Of a stretch of DNA of 64,000 nt, positions 36,487 through 47,751 are shown one piece after another; the first letter of the stretch is position 1; each line of letters starts with the position of its first letter. This DNA is from Ricinus communis (taxonomy: Eukaryota > Streptophyta > Magnoliopsida > Malpighiales > Euphorbiaceae), in the NCBI RefSeq assembly GCF_019578655.1, contig NC_063264.1, forward strand, positions 7,481,213-7,545,212, written 5' to 3'. The translations under genes and the position numbers were made by a program. The notes beneath the pieces were generated by a model. The model saw only the letters and a program-made list of their open reading frames with translations, had not been told where the DNA came from and did no database searches.

Positions 36487-36746
36487 TGTGAAAAGAAGAA
36501 AGAGAAACTCAAGCAAAAAATAACATTTATTTTAAATTAAACACCAACTATAATACTGAATGGAACTCTTTATTGCTTATTCATAATTGAGAGATTACAT
36601 GCTTATATAGTGAAAAACAAGCCTAACAAATAGAAACTAATTTGTAGAAAAATAGAAACCAATTTGACTAACTAAAAGCCAGAAAATAGCTCCACTAATC
36701 CTTAGCTATAGGAACTAACATAACTAACAACTTGAATTAGTCAACA
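36487..36746 (-). repeat. Copia 5' LTR
   Basis: 260 bp, closely matching 32415-32673. It lies at the right end because the element is on the minus strand. Confidence 0.92.
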
Positions 36747-36751
36747 ATAGG

Positions 36752-37077
36752 TGGGAACACACCAAGCCTATATAAGAATTTTTCAATAAAATATTAACTA
36801 CATAATAGAGAATATTCATCAGTTTTTTTTAGCTATAAGTTTAAATATGTCATTAACTTTTTATTCATCGATGATCCATTGAAGTATATGACAAAAAGTA
36901 GCTATATTTTATCTTCAATCATAACCCTCTCTTCCCCTCATTCTCCTTTCCCTAATATGAATCTTGAATGATCAAAGCCTTTCTGACTCGGCCTGGCTCG
37001 GTCGCGAGTCTGTTTATAGTCGTGATTGTTGTCATAGTCAACAAGGTTGAAACTTCTAGGAAAGAACTTCGAATTGG
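36752..37077. other. Short intergenic stretch
   Basis: Nothing was recognised up to about 37040. The last few tens of bases may still belong to the rRNA-derived fragment. Confidence 0.4.
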
Positions 37078-37362
37078 GAAGGTGATCCTTCTAGTGAACT
37101 AACCGTACCCCAAACCGACACAGGTGAACAAGTATAGTATACTAGGGCACTTGAGAGAACCATGTTGAAGGAACTCGACAAAATGACCCCGTAACTTCGG
37201 AAGGAGGGGTGATTTCCTATCTTTTTATTAAGAAATGGAGACATACCAGAGGGTAGTGACTATTTATTAAAAATAAAGAACTCTGCTAAGTGGTAACAAG
37301 ATGTATAGAGTCTGACACCTGCCCGATGTTGGAAGGTCGAAAAGAAAAGTATTATAAGCTTT
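37078..37362 (+). pseudogene. Nuclear copy of part of mitochondrial 26S (large subunit) rRNA
   Basis: About 285 bp reads as large-subunit rRNA of the plant mitochondrial type. Signature words are CTAACCGTACCCCAAACCGA, then GAGAGAACCATGTTGAAGG, CCCCGTAACTTCGG, and CTCTGCTAAGTGGTAACA followed by GTCTGACACCTGCCCG and GGAAGGTCG. The word CTCTGCTAAGTGGTAACA fits mitochondrial rather than plastid rRNA. Small deletions and substitutions mark it as a decayed transfer. It is too short to be functional. Confidence 0.85.
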
Positions 37363-37436
37363 TCAGATCATCATTAGCTACACAATAAAAGGTATTAATC
37401 TCCTATCTCATCCTCCATCTCTCATCATAAATTTGA

Positions 37437-38975
37437 TAATTACTTATGAAATATGGCAACCAAGAGGGAGGATGAATTGATTGTTTACAAAAATTAATTT
37501 AAACTAAAAACTTTTGCTTTGAAAAATTTGAGTATTAAAACCAATATTAGCGAAAGCAATTAACCAAACCAATATGAGAATGCAAGCAATAAAATAAACA
37601 CAAGTAAAATAAAAGAGCTTAGGAAAGAGAATATCAAACTCAAGAGTTTATAGTAGTTCGACCAACTCATTGCCTACATCCACTCCACAAGCTTCATTTG
37701 AGATTTTCACTATCAATGATCCTTTTATGGATATAAGATCAAATCCAAGTATTTCCAAGCTCACACTCAAACTTCTTATAAGTGTTTCAATGACTAATAC
37801 TCAAACCCAAATGCTTTCTATAGCTAACACTCAAATCCAAGTGTTTTCTATGGATAACACTCTAACCTAAGTGTTATTTATGGCCAACACTTTAATCCAA
37901 TCTAAGATTTTCAATCTTAGTTACAAGAGCAATTAATCCCTTACACAAGTGCTCAACCTAACCTTTTTGAGCTTTGAATGTAGAAATCAATCACTCAATT
38001 ACTCAAAGATTCAAACCTTCTCTTGAATCTTCGATACAAGAAGAATTTTACGAAGAAATAGAGGTTGTTGAGAGATATAACAAATATGAGGCTCAAGTAA
38101 ATGCTCTTGTTTGACCTAGAACCATTAAAAATGATGTTTAAGTAGTTCTAGGTGAAATAAAAATGTTATACACTTATTAAATGCAATTATAGCTGTTGTA
38201 ATAGTTTTTAAAAATGCAGCTTCACGGGTGGAAAATTCTTCACGGCCGTGAAGCATCAGTACAAAAAACAAATTTGAAAAATTGGAATTCGTCATGCCCA
38301 TGAATAATTTTTCACGGTTGGGAACTCTAGTTTCACCACTTGGAAACTTTGGTCGTGACCTCTGTTGTAATTTCTTGAAGATTTTGGAGAGTTGCCATCA
38401 TTCACGGGTGTGAAATTTTTCTTCACGGCTAGAAATATTTCTTCATAACCGTGAATGCTACTTTTACGGCTGGGAATGTTGGCCTTGAATGCTTCTATGG
38501 ATTTTCTACTTTTCAATCATAGTATGACCATTTAAAAACTCGAAATCTTGAGCTCTACAACTCCAAATGGTAAAACATTTTTTTATTAGAAACATTGGTT
38601 AATGCATTAAAATATTGTTTTGAGAAAAACTCCAAAATCAACAATCTTCATACTCCAAAATATTTTATTGCTCATGTAGTCTCGACAGTTCGAACATGCT
38701 TTAGTATTTTGCCTGTTGCGTCTTCCATACATCTCGGATTGATGTAAGACCTTTTCCATGTGAAACTAGACTCCTATGGCTGTAAATTTGGAGAATGACG
38801 TATTAAAATTCTTCTTGTAGTAATAATAATACTAATTCTAATTGACCTCATCTGCTGTAGTCCAATTTGACAGCTTGAGAATAATTCACTCAAAAATCTG
38901 AAACTCCATTTTTCTAGCTCCAAAAATTATTCTAATTTTTATTCCTGAAAGTAGACTGATGCAGCTATCTATCCA
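37437..38975. repeat. Dispersed-repeat (LTR-like) remnant
   Basis: The segment opens with GGCAACCAAGAGGGAGGATG and continues with a low-coding, short-word-rich sequence of a kind common in plant retroelement LTR and leader regions. It includes several near-repeats of AACACTCAAATCCAAGTG around 37740-37880. No coding frame and no paired LTR were found, so the class is uncertain. Confidence 0.4.
38221..38476. repeat. Cluster of about eight imperfect TTCACGG-CCGTGAA palindromes
   Basis: Variants start near 38221, 38239, 38290, 38312, 38400, 38421, 38446 and 38463. The best is TTCACGGCCGTGAA at 38239-38252. Each is a short hairpin-capable unit, and spacing is irregular. Confidence 0.6.
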
Positions 38976-39970
38976 TGTATGGCTTGCCCTCATAAACTCT
39001 TTCAAGTAGTACAATTTATTCTTCAAACTTCTGTTAACGATTCATTCCATGGAGATCATCTATGTCCACATGAGTTTCTTGACTCCATATGCTCTTTGCA
39101 TTGCCCTTATATGTTCTACCACTCTTTCCATCTTTATTACTTCATGATTTTTATCTTGATGTTCGTATTGATTCAAGTATTTAAGTCCTTGACTCTTTGA
39201 ATCCATCTTCACACTTATACCTTCATCTTCATTTATATGCATAAATGGTAATTAAAGATTACCTACTAAGAATAATACTAAATAAGATTGTTAGTAGTAA
39301 TAATATTTTGCATCATCAAAATCACATATGAATACTATTACTACAAGAATATAATATTGCCAACATAAAAACTCTTCTCCTTAATGCTTAAAAAAGAGAA
39401 AGGCTAAAAAAATGCTAAACTTTAGATATTTAGTTAGTTTAATATATGAAGTTTTGATGCAATTTAATAGATATCTAAATTTATGTTTAGTATCTTTTAA
39501 TATAATCAATACTCTATTGTGTATAGTGCAAAAATATTTAAAAATTATCAAAAAATAAAGTCCATATGTAAATTATATTAGAAAGTTAAAAGTGTTCAAA
39601 TATTAAAAAAAATAGAACTTAGATGTCCCTTAAGTGAATTAAAGATTAAAAGAGTTAAATTGACTAATTAACTCTAATTTAAGAGCATAGATATACATTT
39701 GGCCAAAAATATATATAACAAGAATGCTTTGAATGAAAGTGAGTGTAGGTTAATTAACATTATAAATGAAGGTTTGTTGATTATAAGTTCTAAAATTTCT
39801 CAATTCAGAAGGACACAATTTGAAGAAAACATTATCATTGGTTTCATCTTAATTAATTATTTATGCATTCCTGGATGAATATTAGTTTGTGTTTACCTAA
39901 TAATAGCAAATTCTTTTAGGATATGCCTCTTTTGTTTACATGAAATTTTATATGAAATTTTCTAGAAGAA
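38976..39970. other. AT-rich intergenic stretch
   Basis: No gene was supported. Short frames at 38979-39242 are not recognisable. Confidence 0.45.
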
Positions 39971-40990
39971 CCTATTTGGCAAAACCCATCTTTAGGCCAT
40001 TATACATTTTTACTTTATTTTATTTAGTCCCTAATGATTGATTATATTTTAATAAATTCTTGTATTTTTATTTTTTAAATCCTTCCGTCAAGGGCGTGCT
40101 TACAGACGCTGTTAAACATGCCAGCAAAATACTTAATTTTGATTCATTAGGTCCCTAAAGATATATTTTATTTTGAGAAATCCATAAACTTTTATTTTTT
40201 AGTTTTTAAGTCCTCACATAAATGTCTGTTAATTTTAAGAGCTTCTTTTCAAGAAAACTTTAAGGATAAACAATGAGAAAAAAAATAATGCCAATAGGGC
40301 GGAAAATTAAAGTAATATAAAAATATCGAAGTTTAAAGAGCAATTTAGCAACTTAATAGAAAAATTGATTTTTTTCTAAAATTAATCTAGGTGCAGTGTC
40401 ATCTTTGTAAGATATATGCAATTCAAAAAAGTATTGTCTAAACTGACATACAACAACTTATTTCAAAAAAACCTCACCATATTCTTTTTGGACGATATAA
40501 ATCAGACATTTATTAAGAAAGAAAATTAGCTTACAAAATAAAAATAAAGTAACACTATTGATTAGATATTATTGGATTTGGAATTCCATAAAATTTTTAA
40601 AATTCATTGAGATAAAGAGAATTTAAAAAAATCTAAATTTAGTGAATAATCTTGCATTACAATTTTACGAAAATACTTTTCATATTAAATAAAAAATAGA
40701 CAAAATAATAAAGTTGAGACAGAATAAGTACACGACAATTCTCTTATATAAATTCAATTTTTTTTTTATATTCCATCTAATGACATATAGTGAATCAAGA
40801 CTTAAATAATGTTTGAACGCGAAAAATATAACAAAATACTATATAAACTTTTAGGGACCTAATGAACCAAAATTAAAATTTCAGAAATCCTTAAAAAAAA
40901 AAAAATTAGGGACTCAATGAACTAAAATTGAAAATTTCATTATTTTGTTAGTATAATTTTCTTATATTCACCCTAAACGATCTGTTTCTG

Positions 40991-41149
40991 TTATAATCCA
41001 AAAGGGCTAACTCGACTAACTCGGCTAATCGAGTTTCAAAGAAGCAGGAAGACCCCCATGGCGAGGTGCCTCTTTGGTCTTAGCTTAAAGAAACTCTCTT
41101 ACCTTGAGTAAGGATATTCTCCTTGAGTTTACAGCATGAGGATTATAGC
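40991..41149 (+). repeat. Pararetrovirus terminal direct repeat, left
   Basis: 159 bp, differing from 47919-48077 at only two positions. The repeat carries short inverted ends, TATAATCC and GGATTATA. Confidence 0.95.
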
Positions 41150-41172
41150 ATGAACAGCTCTCGGCGTCATCC

Positions 41173-41185
41173 TGGTATCAGAGCC
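41173..41185 (+). other. Pararetrovirus primer-binding site (tRNA-Met)
   Basis: TGGTATCAGAGCC, complementary to the 3' end of initiator tRNA-Met, 24 bp after the left terminal repeat. This marks the minus-strand DNA start typical of plant pararetroviruses. Confidence 0.85.
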
Positions 41186-41219
41186 TATGGTTTAGAGAAG
41201 AAGAAACTCATATACAAAC

Positions 41220-41960
41220 ATGGAAACAACTTCAAGTCCTATTGTCCAAACCTCTTCTCTCTCATTACCTACTTCATGTAAACAGTACATTACAGATAAG
41301 ATTGATAACTTAATAGAAATATCCCATATTCCAGAAACCGCTCAAATTCAAAATTCTCTTGTCCCAATTCTCAACCCATATGCTGTCTTCCGATGCAACC
41401 AGTCTTTTTCTAGACAACTGAGACATATTATTTCCAGACCATCTGTCAACATAAAAGAATATGTACAGTCGTCTTCTCTTTCTCAGTGTGTTCTTTCTTC
41501 TGTAACCACTGAACAGTATGTGACTTTAGAGATTCCATCTCACTTCATTCAACAATGGAAGCAACAAAAATATACCCATCTCCATTTTGGTGCCATCAGA
41601 CTTGTACTTTCCTATCATGGAAGACAAGGACTTCCAGTCACTGCCAGACTTTCTTTGTTAGATACTCGTTATCTAAACTATGAACATGCTGTGATTGGTT
41701 CTATTGTCACTACTCTTAATGCAGGAAGCGTAGTACTTACGTTTTTTCCTAATTTTAATATGTCTTTAGAAGATCCTCATCTCAGTCAAGCCCTGAAAGT
41801 ACAGGTACAAATCACAGGCGCAGATCAAGTTCGACACAATCTCGGCCTACTCTTCATCATCGGCCTAGTCTACAGTTACAAGATCATGCCATTAACCTAC
41901 GGACTCGGCCTCTCTGATGCGTTTTCATCTTTCACGATAGTGGTCTCACTCCTACAATAG
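41220..41960 (+). pseudogene. Pararetroviral movement-protein-like frame
   Basis: 246 codons from ATG 41220. The core (about residues 110-205) has the 30K-superfamily movement protein pattern: an HFGAIRLVLS strand, a SLLDTR segment carrying the conserved Asp, an IGSIVTTLNAGS turn, and a FFPNFNMSL segment. Such proteins move virus through plasmodesmata. The tail after about residue 200 loses character, and related sequence appears to continue in another frame (41993-42211), so a frameshift near 41815-41900 is likely. Confidence 0.7.
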
Positions 41961-42531
41961 TTCAAACTCCCGGACAACTGCCCCGTGAAGAGTTGGAAAA
42001 GTTAATCCCTTCATGTGGATTACAAACTATGAAAAGTCGCACTAAAGTTCTCGACTGCACAAAACAGATCCTATTTTTATCAAGCAACTCGACAAGACTG
42101 TTAAAGTCTCCTATTTGTCCTCCACAAATGACATCCTCTTCAACTCCTCATTCTATTTCCATGATCCAACCCGGTGAGGAGGACTTACGAGAAAAAGATT
42201 CCCATTCATAGTTTCGGATCGGGATGGGTGGGAAGTCTATGTCTCTAAGATCAATGGACACTTTATCCGGGATTGTGATCCTTCAAAGTGTGATCCCGGA
42301 TGTGCTTGTCAAGAAGATCTTGATGATCTTGAAACCGGACCCAAAAGAAACAAAACTTGGAGAAGGAAACATGCTTGTACTGGTCCACGTCAGCATGATA
42401 AGGATGATGATAAGCCTGATCCCTTCCATGCTCCTTCTCAACCCAAGAAAGCTAGTCCTTGGATCGGACTCCCTCCGGAAAAGAACAAACCCATGACTGA
42501 AGATGACTATTTATAAAGATGCTTCCAGATC

Positions 42532-43419
42532 TTGAAGGAAGAAGGACTCTTGACCTGTCCTCCTCCACCAGTCGTTTGTTCTTGCTCCTTTGAACCAGTC
42601 AGAGTTCCAGAGGTAGCTGCGGTTCCTTGCTTCATGATGAATTCCGAAGATTTTCCACCTTTGGAAAGAAAGGAAAATGAGCAATCAAAGATACATGCAC
42701 GTCCTTTTATTGCAAAAGATACAGTACAACCTACAGGTACTTTAGCTCCTCTCTCAGCTGCAGAAGAAGTCTTAAATTGGCAAACCAATAACGCTGTTGC
42801 TCAAAATCAGTATCTGAAGAAGATTGATAATAGACTTTCACAAGTCTATGAAAAAACAAGTTCTATTGAAGCTCATGTTACTTCTTTCAGACAAGAAGCC
42901 TTGCAATTACATACAAAGCTTTCAGCCAGGCTGTCTAAACTTGAGCAAGAAATGCAACAGATATTAGCATCTCAGCCTACATCACCTCTATTCTTGCAAA
43001 AGGATAGAGAAATCTTAAGGTTGAAGGAGCAGCTCAGAGAAATAAAGAGAGACCTTTATCCTACCAAACATCCTATCTCCTCTCCACTCAATTTTCCTAT
43101 TTCTACACCCCATCCTTTTATGTCTTCGGTTATACCCTTCAAACAATATGCCACAGTTTCAGATCTGGTGCCCAGAGCATCCAAGCCAGCAAAAGGGTAT
43201 CTTCTAAAACTTCATCTTCCTTCCTCACAACCTACAAAAGACAAAGGACCTGCGAAGCCACAGTTTGCCATACAAAGATACAACTCCTATCTCAATCGCC
43301 TCATCGTGAGTCGTTTGTTTGATTCGGATCATCTCAGTTCGAACTTCAACGATCTAGTTCTTATTCTTCCGACCAAGAAACTAGATCCTCTGTTTCCACA
43401 AATTGAATCCCAGTACTAG
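42532..43419 (+). pseudogene. Pararetroviral polyprotein segment with coiled coil
   Basis: A 295-codon open segment upstream of the coat-protein part. The region encoded by about 42780-43060 has heptad-like spacing in NRLSQVYEKTSSIEAHV, KLSARLSKLEQEMQQI and REILRLKEQLREIKRD, consistent with a coiled coil. It is out of frame with the movement-protein part. Confidence 0.55.
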
Positions 43420-43863
43420 GTTCTCATGTGTTAATGAATACACAACAAGAACCGGACCTTATGAAGAGCCGGACTTTGCGGAAGAGACGGAAGATCGAGA
43501 ATCCCTCGCTCCGAAACTTCTCTCCCTCCAAAACCGGCCTCTCCGGTCCTTGGTTTTCTCTAGATCTGATGCCACCATCTCAATGGAGGAATAAAATCTT
43601 AGAATTCAATGCTTGGCTTGATCTCCGGGATGATAAATCCTCAGTCCAATCTCCAAGCGGTTCTAACCGAATTCACATCAAGATTCGGCACTTTACGAGA
43701 ATGGTTCTCCCATTTATCCGAGTATCAAAGGATACAATTTGTTCAACTTGGTTCACATTGCTCAAGCTCAGCGCATATTCACCAACAATTTTTGGGTGAT
43801 TACAATTTAATCTTCGGACAACGGAAACAAGAATATTTTGATCGTAAATGCTTTGTTCCATGA
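43403..43863 (+). pseudogene. Pararetroviral coat-protein core remnant
   Basis: Segments in two frames (43428-43799 and 43609-43863). The second carries GTLREWFSHLSEYQRIQF and IHQQFLGD, resembling the conserved core of pararetroviral coat proteins. At least one frameshift lies around 43600-43680. Confidence 0.6.
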
Positions 43864-44299
43864 AGAGAAAAGATCTAGAAACCCACTATGTTCATATGTC
43901 CAAACTCTATTATGAACTCACTGGGCCCAGTTGACGATCTCAAATATACTTTTGTCGAGCTCTGCTGAAGAAATGCGACTGAAATTCAACGCATGATGAC
44001 AGAGACTCACAGAGATATCACTCATATTTCTCTCGGGAAATCCGGCAATTCACTCTAGCCACTGGACAAGATGTGTGAACAGTAGAAACTATTCAAAAAA
44101 AATTGCAAAGGAGAAGCGTTGCTAAAGAACTTATGCAACAGGGATTATCTTCAAATTAAATGCAAAGAGAAACACTGTGATCGCAGATCAAAGAAGAAAA
44201 AACATTTTTCTTCTTATTCCAAGGAATCCTCTCATTACAAGCGGAAAAGGGAAGAAAGATCTGTTGGTTCGGAAAGAAGTCAACAAACAAGCGTAAATC

Positions 44300-44360
44300 G
44301 GATCGGTGCTACATCCTGTGGCCAAAAGGGCACTATGCAAAGAAATGTCCTAACAAGCCA
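44300..44360 (+). pseudogene. Disrupted zinc-knuckle region
   Basis: A Cys start and a GHYAKKCPNK end of a CCHC knuckle are legible after a Lys/Arg-rich stretch (44180-44280). The spacing between the Cys residues is broken by a register change. It follows the coat-protein core, as expected for pararetroviral nucleocapsid tails. Confidence 0.5.
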
Positions 44361-44909
44361 AAACAATTTGTTGCTCTTCTTCATCAATTGAAAGATTCAT
44401 GTCCGGAAGATCTATCGGACCATGATCTTGAATCACTTTTTCGGAAGAAGAAATGGCTTCTTCCCAAACACTCTTTGCCTTTCCTTGTTGATTCCAAGAT
44501 GATGAAGATTCTTCCGATGAAGAAACTTCAATCTTAACCATAGGACCTACACTTCAAGTCAAAATTGAACCTCCGGACAGTCCACGGACTCGGACTCGAA
44601 AACTTTCATTGGCTATCTCCTTTACCATCACTGAAACCATCCTTGCAGATATAGCCTCTGCATTCCCCGATGAGCCACATCCCTACATAATACCTACACG
44701 ATGCTCCAACTCTTCTTCCTCAACACTATCTATTCCTAGTTTTCTAGAAAATATAGGAAGTCCATCTTCTCCAGAATCTCCGAAATCACCACAGTATAGC
44801 TTCATCCTACACCCCCGGTTTCTATTCACATCCTTCCGGCAAATATGACAGGCCTGTTCTATTCGCACTATTGGACACTTTGGTTCTCATTGTACCATGT
44901 TGAATCCAG

Positions 44910-45242
44910 ATGCTCGCCCGGCTTGGAGAAAGAAAATTTGTCATTTTAGAAAGATTTCAAACTACGATGGTCTCAAAAATAAAGTTGGAATACAGTTCTT
45001 CCCAGAATCGCATCGTATGGATCTATGTCATTGGATCTTACTTATTTGGTAGAGATCTTCTTGTCGGATTCGACACCTATCATGCTACGGAGAAACTTCA
45101 AATTTTGCCAACAGGACTTAAGTATAAACGTCAGTTTCAACCTTATACTCAAAGTCCCAATCAATTCTCCATAACAGAGGTCCCATCCGATTTTGTACAT
45201 TTAAAAGAATTATTTGTGCCATGCCGCTCGACTCCCACTTGA
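44910..45242 (+). pseudogene. Pararetroviral protease/linker-like segment
   Basis: A 110-codon open segment with an IYVIGSYLFGRDLLVGFDTY stretch and a LPTGLKYKRQF motif. Comparable sequence sits between the aspartic protease and reverse transcriptase in pararetroviruses. No intact Asp-Thr/Ser-Gly active site was found in this frame. Assignment is by position and motif only. Confidence 0.4.
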
Positions 45243-45345
45243 GTTTCCACCATCCCTCTCCTGCATGTGAAATCCAAATTTCTTCATTACCCTTCCTTTC
45301 AAGCTAAATGAAGACATTAATCCAACCAAAGCCGGTCATCCTGGA

Positions 45346-46640
45346 ATGTCTCCTTCCGACTTAGCTTTGGCAAGACAAGAATGTCAAGAACTGCTTCAAC
45401 AAGGTTTAATTGAACCAACCCAGTCTCCCTTGGGCATGTCAAGCATTCTATGTGGAAAACGAACAGGAAAAGTTAAGGGAAAGAAAAGGCTTGTGATTGA
45501 CTATAAGCCTTTAAATCATTTTCTTCGGATGATAAGTTTCCAATTCAAAATCTCTTCCCTACTAGTTCGTCTTCAAGGAGCGACTCTCTTCTCAAAGTTT
45601 GACTTAAAGTCAGGGTTTTGGCGTTAGGCATTCACCCTAATGAGGATATAAAATCGCTTTCGCATTCCGACGCAATATCGGTGGACCGTCATGCCCTTTG
45701 GCCTTAAAACGGCTCCTTCTATTTTTCAAAGGGCAATGATCCGGATTTTTGAGCCACTTCGGATACTTGTATCATCTATATAGATGATATTCTCCTCTTT
45801 CTAAATCCTGTTAAGGAACATGAAGAGCTCCTTCAACGTTTTCACGACTTGGTGCATTCCTATGGTATAATGCTCTCGGAAAGGAAATCATACATTGGGC
45901 AATCCGAAATGGATTTTCTTGGCACGAAATTGAAGAATGGGCAATATGAAGCAGGCCCTCATTTGGCCCAAGAACCGAGGCATTTTCCGATGAGAATTTA
46001 TCAAAAAGCAAGTTCAACAATTTCCGGGCATAATCAACTACATTCGAGACTTTATTCCAAAGGCCGGCCCATACAAAGGTTCTAACCGCTCAATCAAGAA
46101 GGATGCTAGCCCATGGGCCCAAGCCCATCTTGAAGCGTTAAACTACTAAAACAATTGGCCCAAAAGACTCCTCCACTCTCTATCCCTGGCCGATGATGCA
46201 CAGTTGATTCGCAAACTGATGCTAGTGACCTTGCTTGGGGTGCTCTCCTTCCTGCAAGAACAAAACAAGAAAGAATCATTATACAAGTATGCATCAGGCG
46301 TTTAAAGACAGTGAGCTTCACTATCATTCCAACATAAAAGAAATTTTGGCGGTTAAGTATGCAATTCAAAATGTGAGTTCTTCCTTGCTTCAAGACATTT
46401 CATTGTCGGAATGGACAACTCCAATTTTCCTCAGACCGGAGTTCAAAGGTCGCCAAATTCCCGATAAATGACTTCTCTGCCTGAAAGAGTGGTTCTCTCT
46501 ATATGATTTTGAAGTTCAACACATCCAGGCAACAAGAACCTCATTCCCGATTTCTTATCTCGCCTCTCAAAGCCCTTCACAAATCCCCCTAGTCCTTCTT
46601 TCTTTATCTTTATGGCTCGGTTTAGCCATCGAACCACACA
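45346..46640 (+). pseudogene. Pararetroviral reverse transcriptase and RNase H remnant
   Basis: The first open part (45346-45627) has ECQELLQQGLIEPTQSP, KRLVIDYKPLN and LFSKFDLKSGF. The catalytic YIDD (45777-45788), followed by ILLF, is preserved but in another frame. RNase H signatures are legible as TDASDLAWGAL near 46215-46250, KEILAVKYAIQ near 46328-46365 and NLIPDFLSR near 46532-46562. Several stops and frameshifts break the region. Confidence 0.85.
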
Positions 46641-46757
46641 CCCGGATCAACCGTACCAACCTGTCTATTCCCGAATTTGAACTTTGGGTTTATGACGCAT
46701 CTTAGCCTTTTATAAAGATGTGGTGCCTCATCCAGAAGACTTCTCCGCTTCATTTCC

Positions 46758-47528
46758 ATGGAGACTTTTTCCTACCATAACAGAGACATTTTCCTCAACA
46801 TCCGAGCAATTCGGTACCTTTGGTATCTTACATGTCTATATCATCTTCCCATGAGCTCCCATTACTACAGACCTTATGGTTTTTGCATAGGGAAGAAAAT
46901 AAGTCACATCCCGCCTGGCGGTTTTTTTATTCAAAATCATTATGCATGGCAACATCGTCTCGGAAGATTAGTTCATCAAGCAGGCCTCCTCAATATGACA
47001 GATCATACAAAGGCTTTAACCTACCACACCATCCTCTTTCTCCACCAACAACACAATAAAGAAGACACTGTCTCAACAACCATCACTCCCTGGAAAACCT
47101 TCCATGGCCGCTTTGAAGAAATGCCTTTCACTATCAAACATGCTCTACTTCATAAGGGGAATGAACTCAATCATTCAACTAATGAGGCATTTCCAGTAAT
47201 CAGCATGCATAGGAGACCCTCAGATCAAAGACGACTGATTTCTCCTACTTCTCCAACACCTTCAACCTCATCCAGTCATCCAAATGAAGCCACATCATCA
47301 ATGGAGATAAACCCAGCTTTCCTAGAACCATGGTCACAACCAGAAGAATCTCCTCCATCAGATTCTCAATTATTGTCTCAAGAGATATCTCGAAAATCTC
47401 CTCGATGCCATTCATCTGACACACCTAGCCCATCACGACGCATTCGTCATAATTATGGCATAAGTGAGTCAGATGACTCTGATGAAGACTACTCAGAACA
47501 TGGACCCACCAATAAGCGTATTTGGTGA
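46758..47528 (+). CDS. Intact 3' open frame of the endogenous pararetrovirus, function unknown
   Basis: 256 codons, ATG to stop, with no interruption, although the rest of the element is heavily damaged. The N-terminal half is rich in aromatic residues and His (SHYYRPYGF, YAWQHRLGRL, KALTYHTILFLHQQHNK). The C-terminal half is Ser/Pro-rich and acidic near the end (ESDDSDEDYSEHG), probably disordered. Its position after RNase H and before the promoter matches the second frame of florendoviruses, whose role is unknown. It may simply have escaped damage; whether it is expressed cannot be told. Confidence 0.55.
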   Translation: METFSYHNRDIFLNIRAIRYLWYLTCLYHLPMSSHYYRPYGFCIGKKISHIPPGGFFIQNHYAWQHRLGRLVHQAGLLNMTDHTKALTYHTILFLHQQHNKEDTVSTTITPWKTFHGRFEEMPFTIKHALLHKGNELNHSTNEAFPVISMHRRPSDQRRLISPTSPTPSTSSSHPNEATSSMEINPAFLEPWSQPEESPPSDSQLLSQEISRKSPRCHSSDTPSPSRRIRHNYGISESDDSDEDYSEHGPTNKRIW

Positions 47529-47608
47529 GGATCAGATAAGCACTCACAAAAAGCAAGATGCTCCACTAAGAAGATGCTCTATATTATTGTACTTAAAGTA
47601 GATATTTT

Positions 47609-47654
47609 GGCTTTTTATGTCACATGTTTTTTGACTTTTTATGTCACATGTTTT
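47609..47654 (+). repeat. Two tandem 22-24 bp repeats upstream of the viral promoter
   Basis: CTTTTTATGTCACATGTTTT occurs twice in a row, preceded by GG and then GA. It lies about 120-160 bp upstream of the TATA box, the usual place of enhancer repeats. Confidence 0.7.
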
Positions 47655-47751
47655 CTTCTTTATGGAAAGGAATATATTCCTTTCTAATACGCATGCATTA
47701 AGCATAGTACTCTTGCCAGGTGGCAAGAGATTGTGGTTTGTAAGTTTATCT

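Larger units (their letters stand above)
32415..36746 (-). mobile_element. Ty1/copia LTR retrotransposon, nearly full length, inactivated
   Basis: An element of about 4.3 kb on the minus strand with two LTRs of about 260 bp (TGT...ACA-type ends). A primer-binding site lies two bases inside the 5' LTR. The order is gag, protease, integrase, reverse transcriptase, RNase H, and integrase before reverse transcriptase defines copia. Flanking 5-mers are ATAGA (32410-32414) and ATAGG (36747-36751), a target duplication with one change. Remnants from 36423 to about 33400 share one reading frame interrupted by stop codons, with a frame change before the RNase H part. A polypurine tract (AAAGGGAGGAA on the minus strand) abuts the 3' LTR. 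Confidence 0.95.

Noticed and set aside
37078..37362. Plastid 23S rRNA origin
   Set aside because: The words around CTCTGCTAAGTGGTAACA fit mitochondrial and not plastid large-subunit rRNA.
39400..39710. Possible further MITE near the composite element
   Set aside because: The inverted similarity is weak and explained by AT content.
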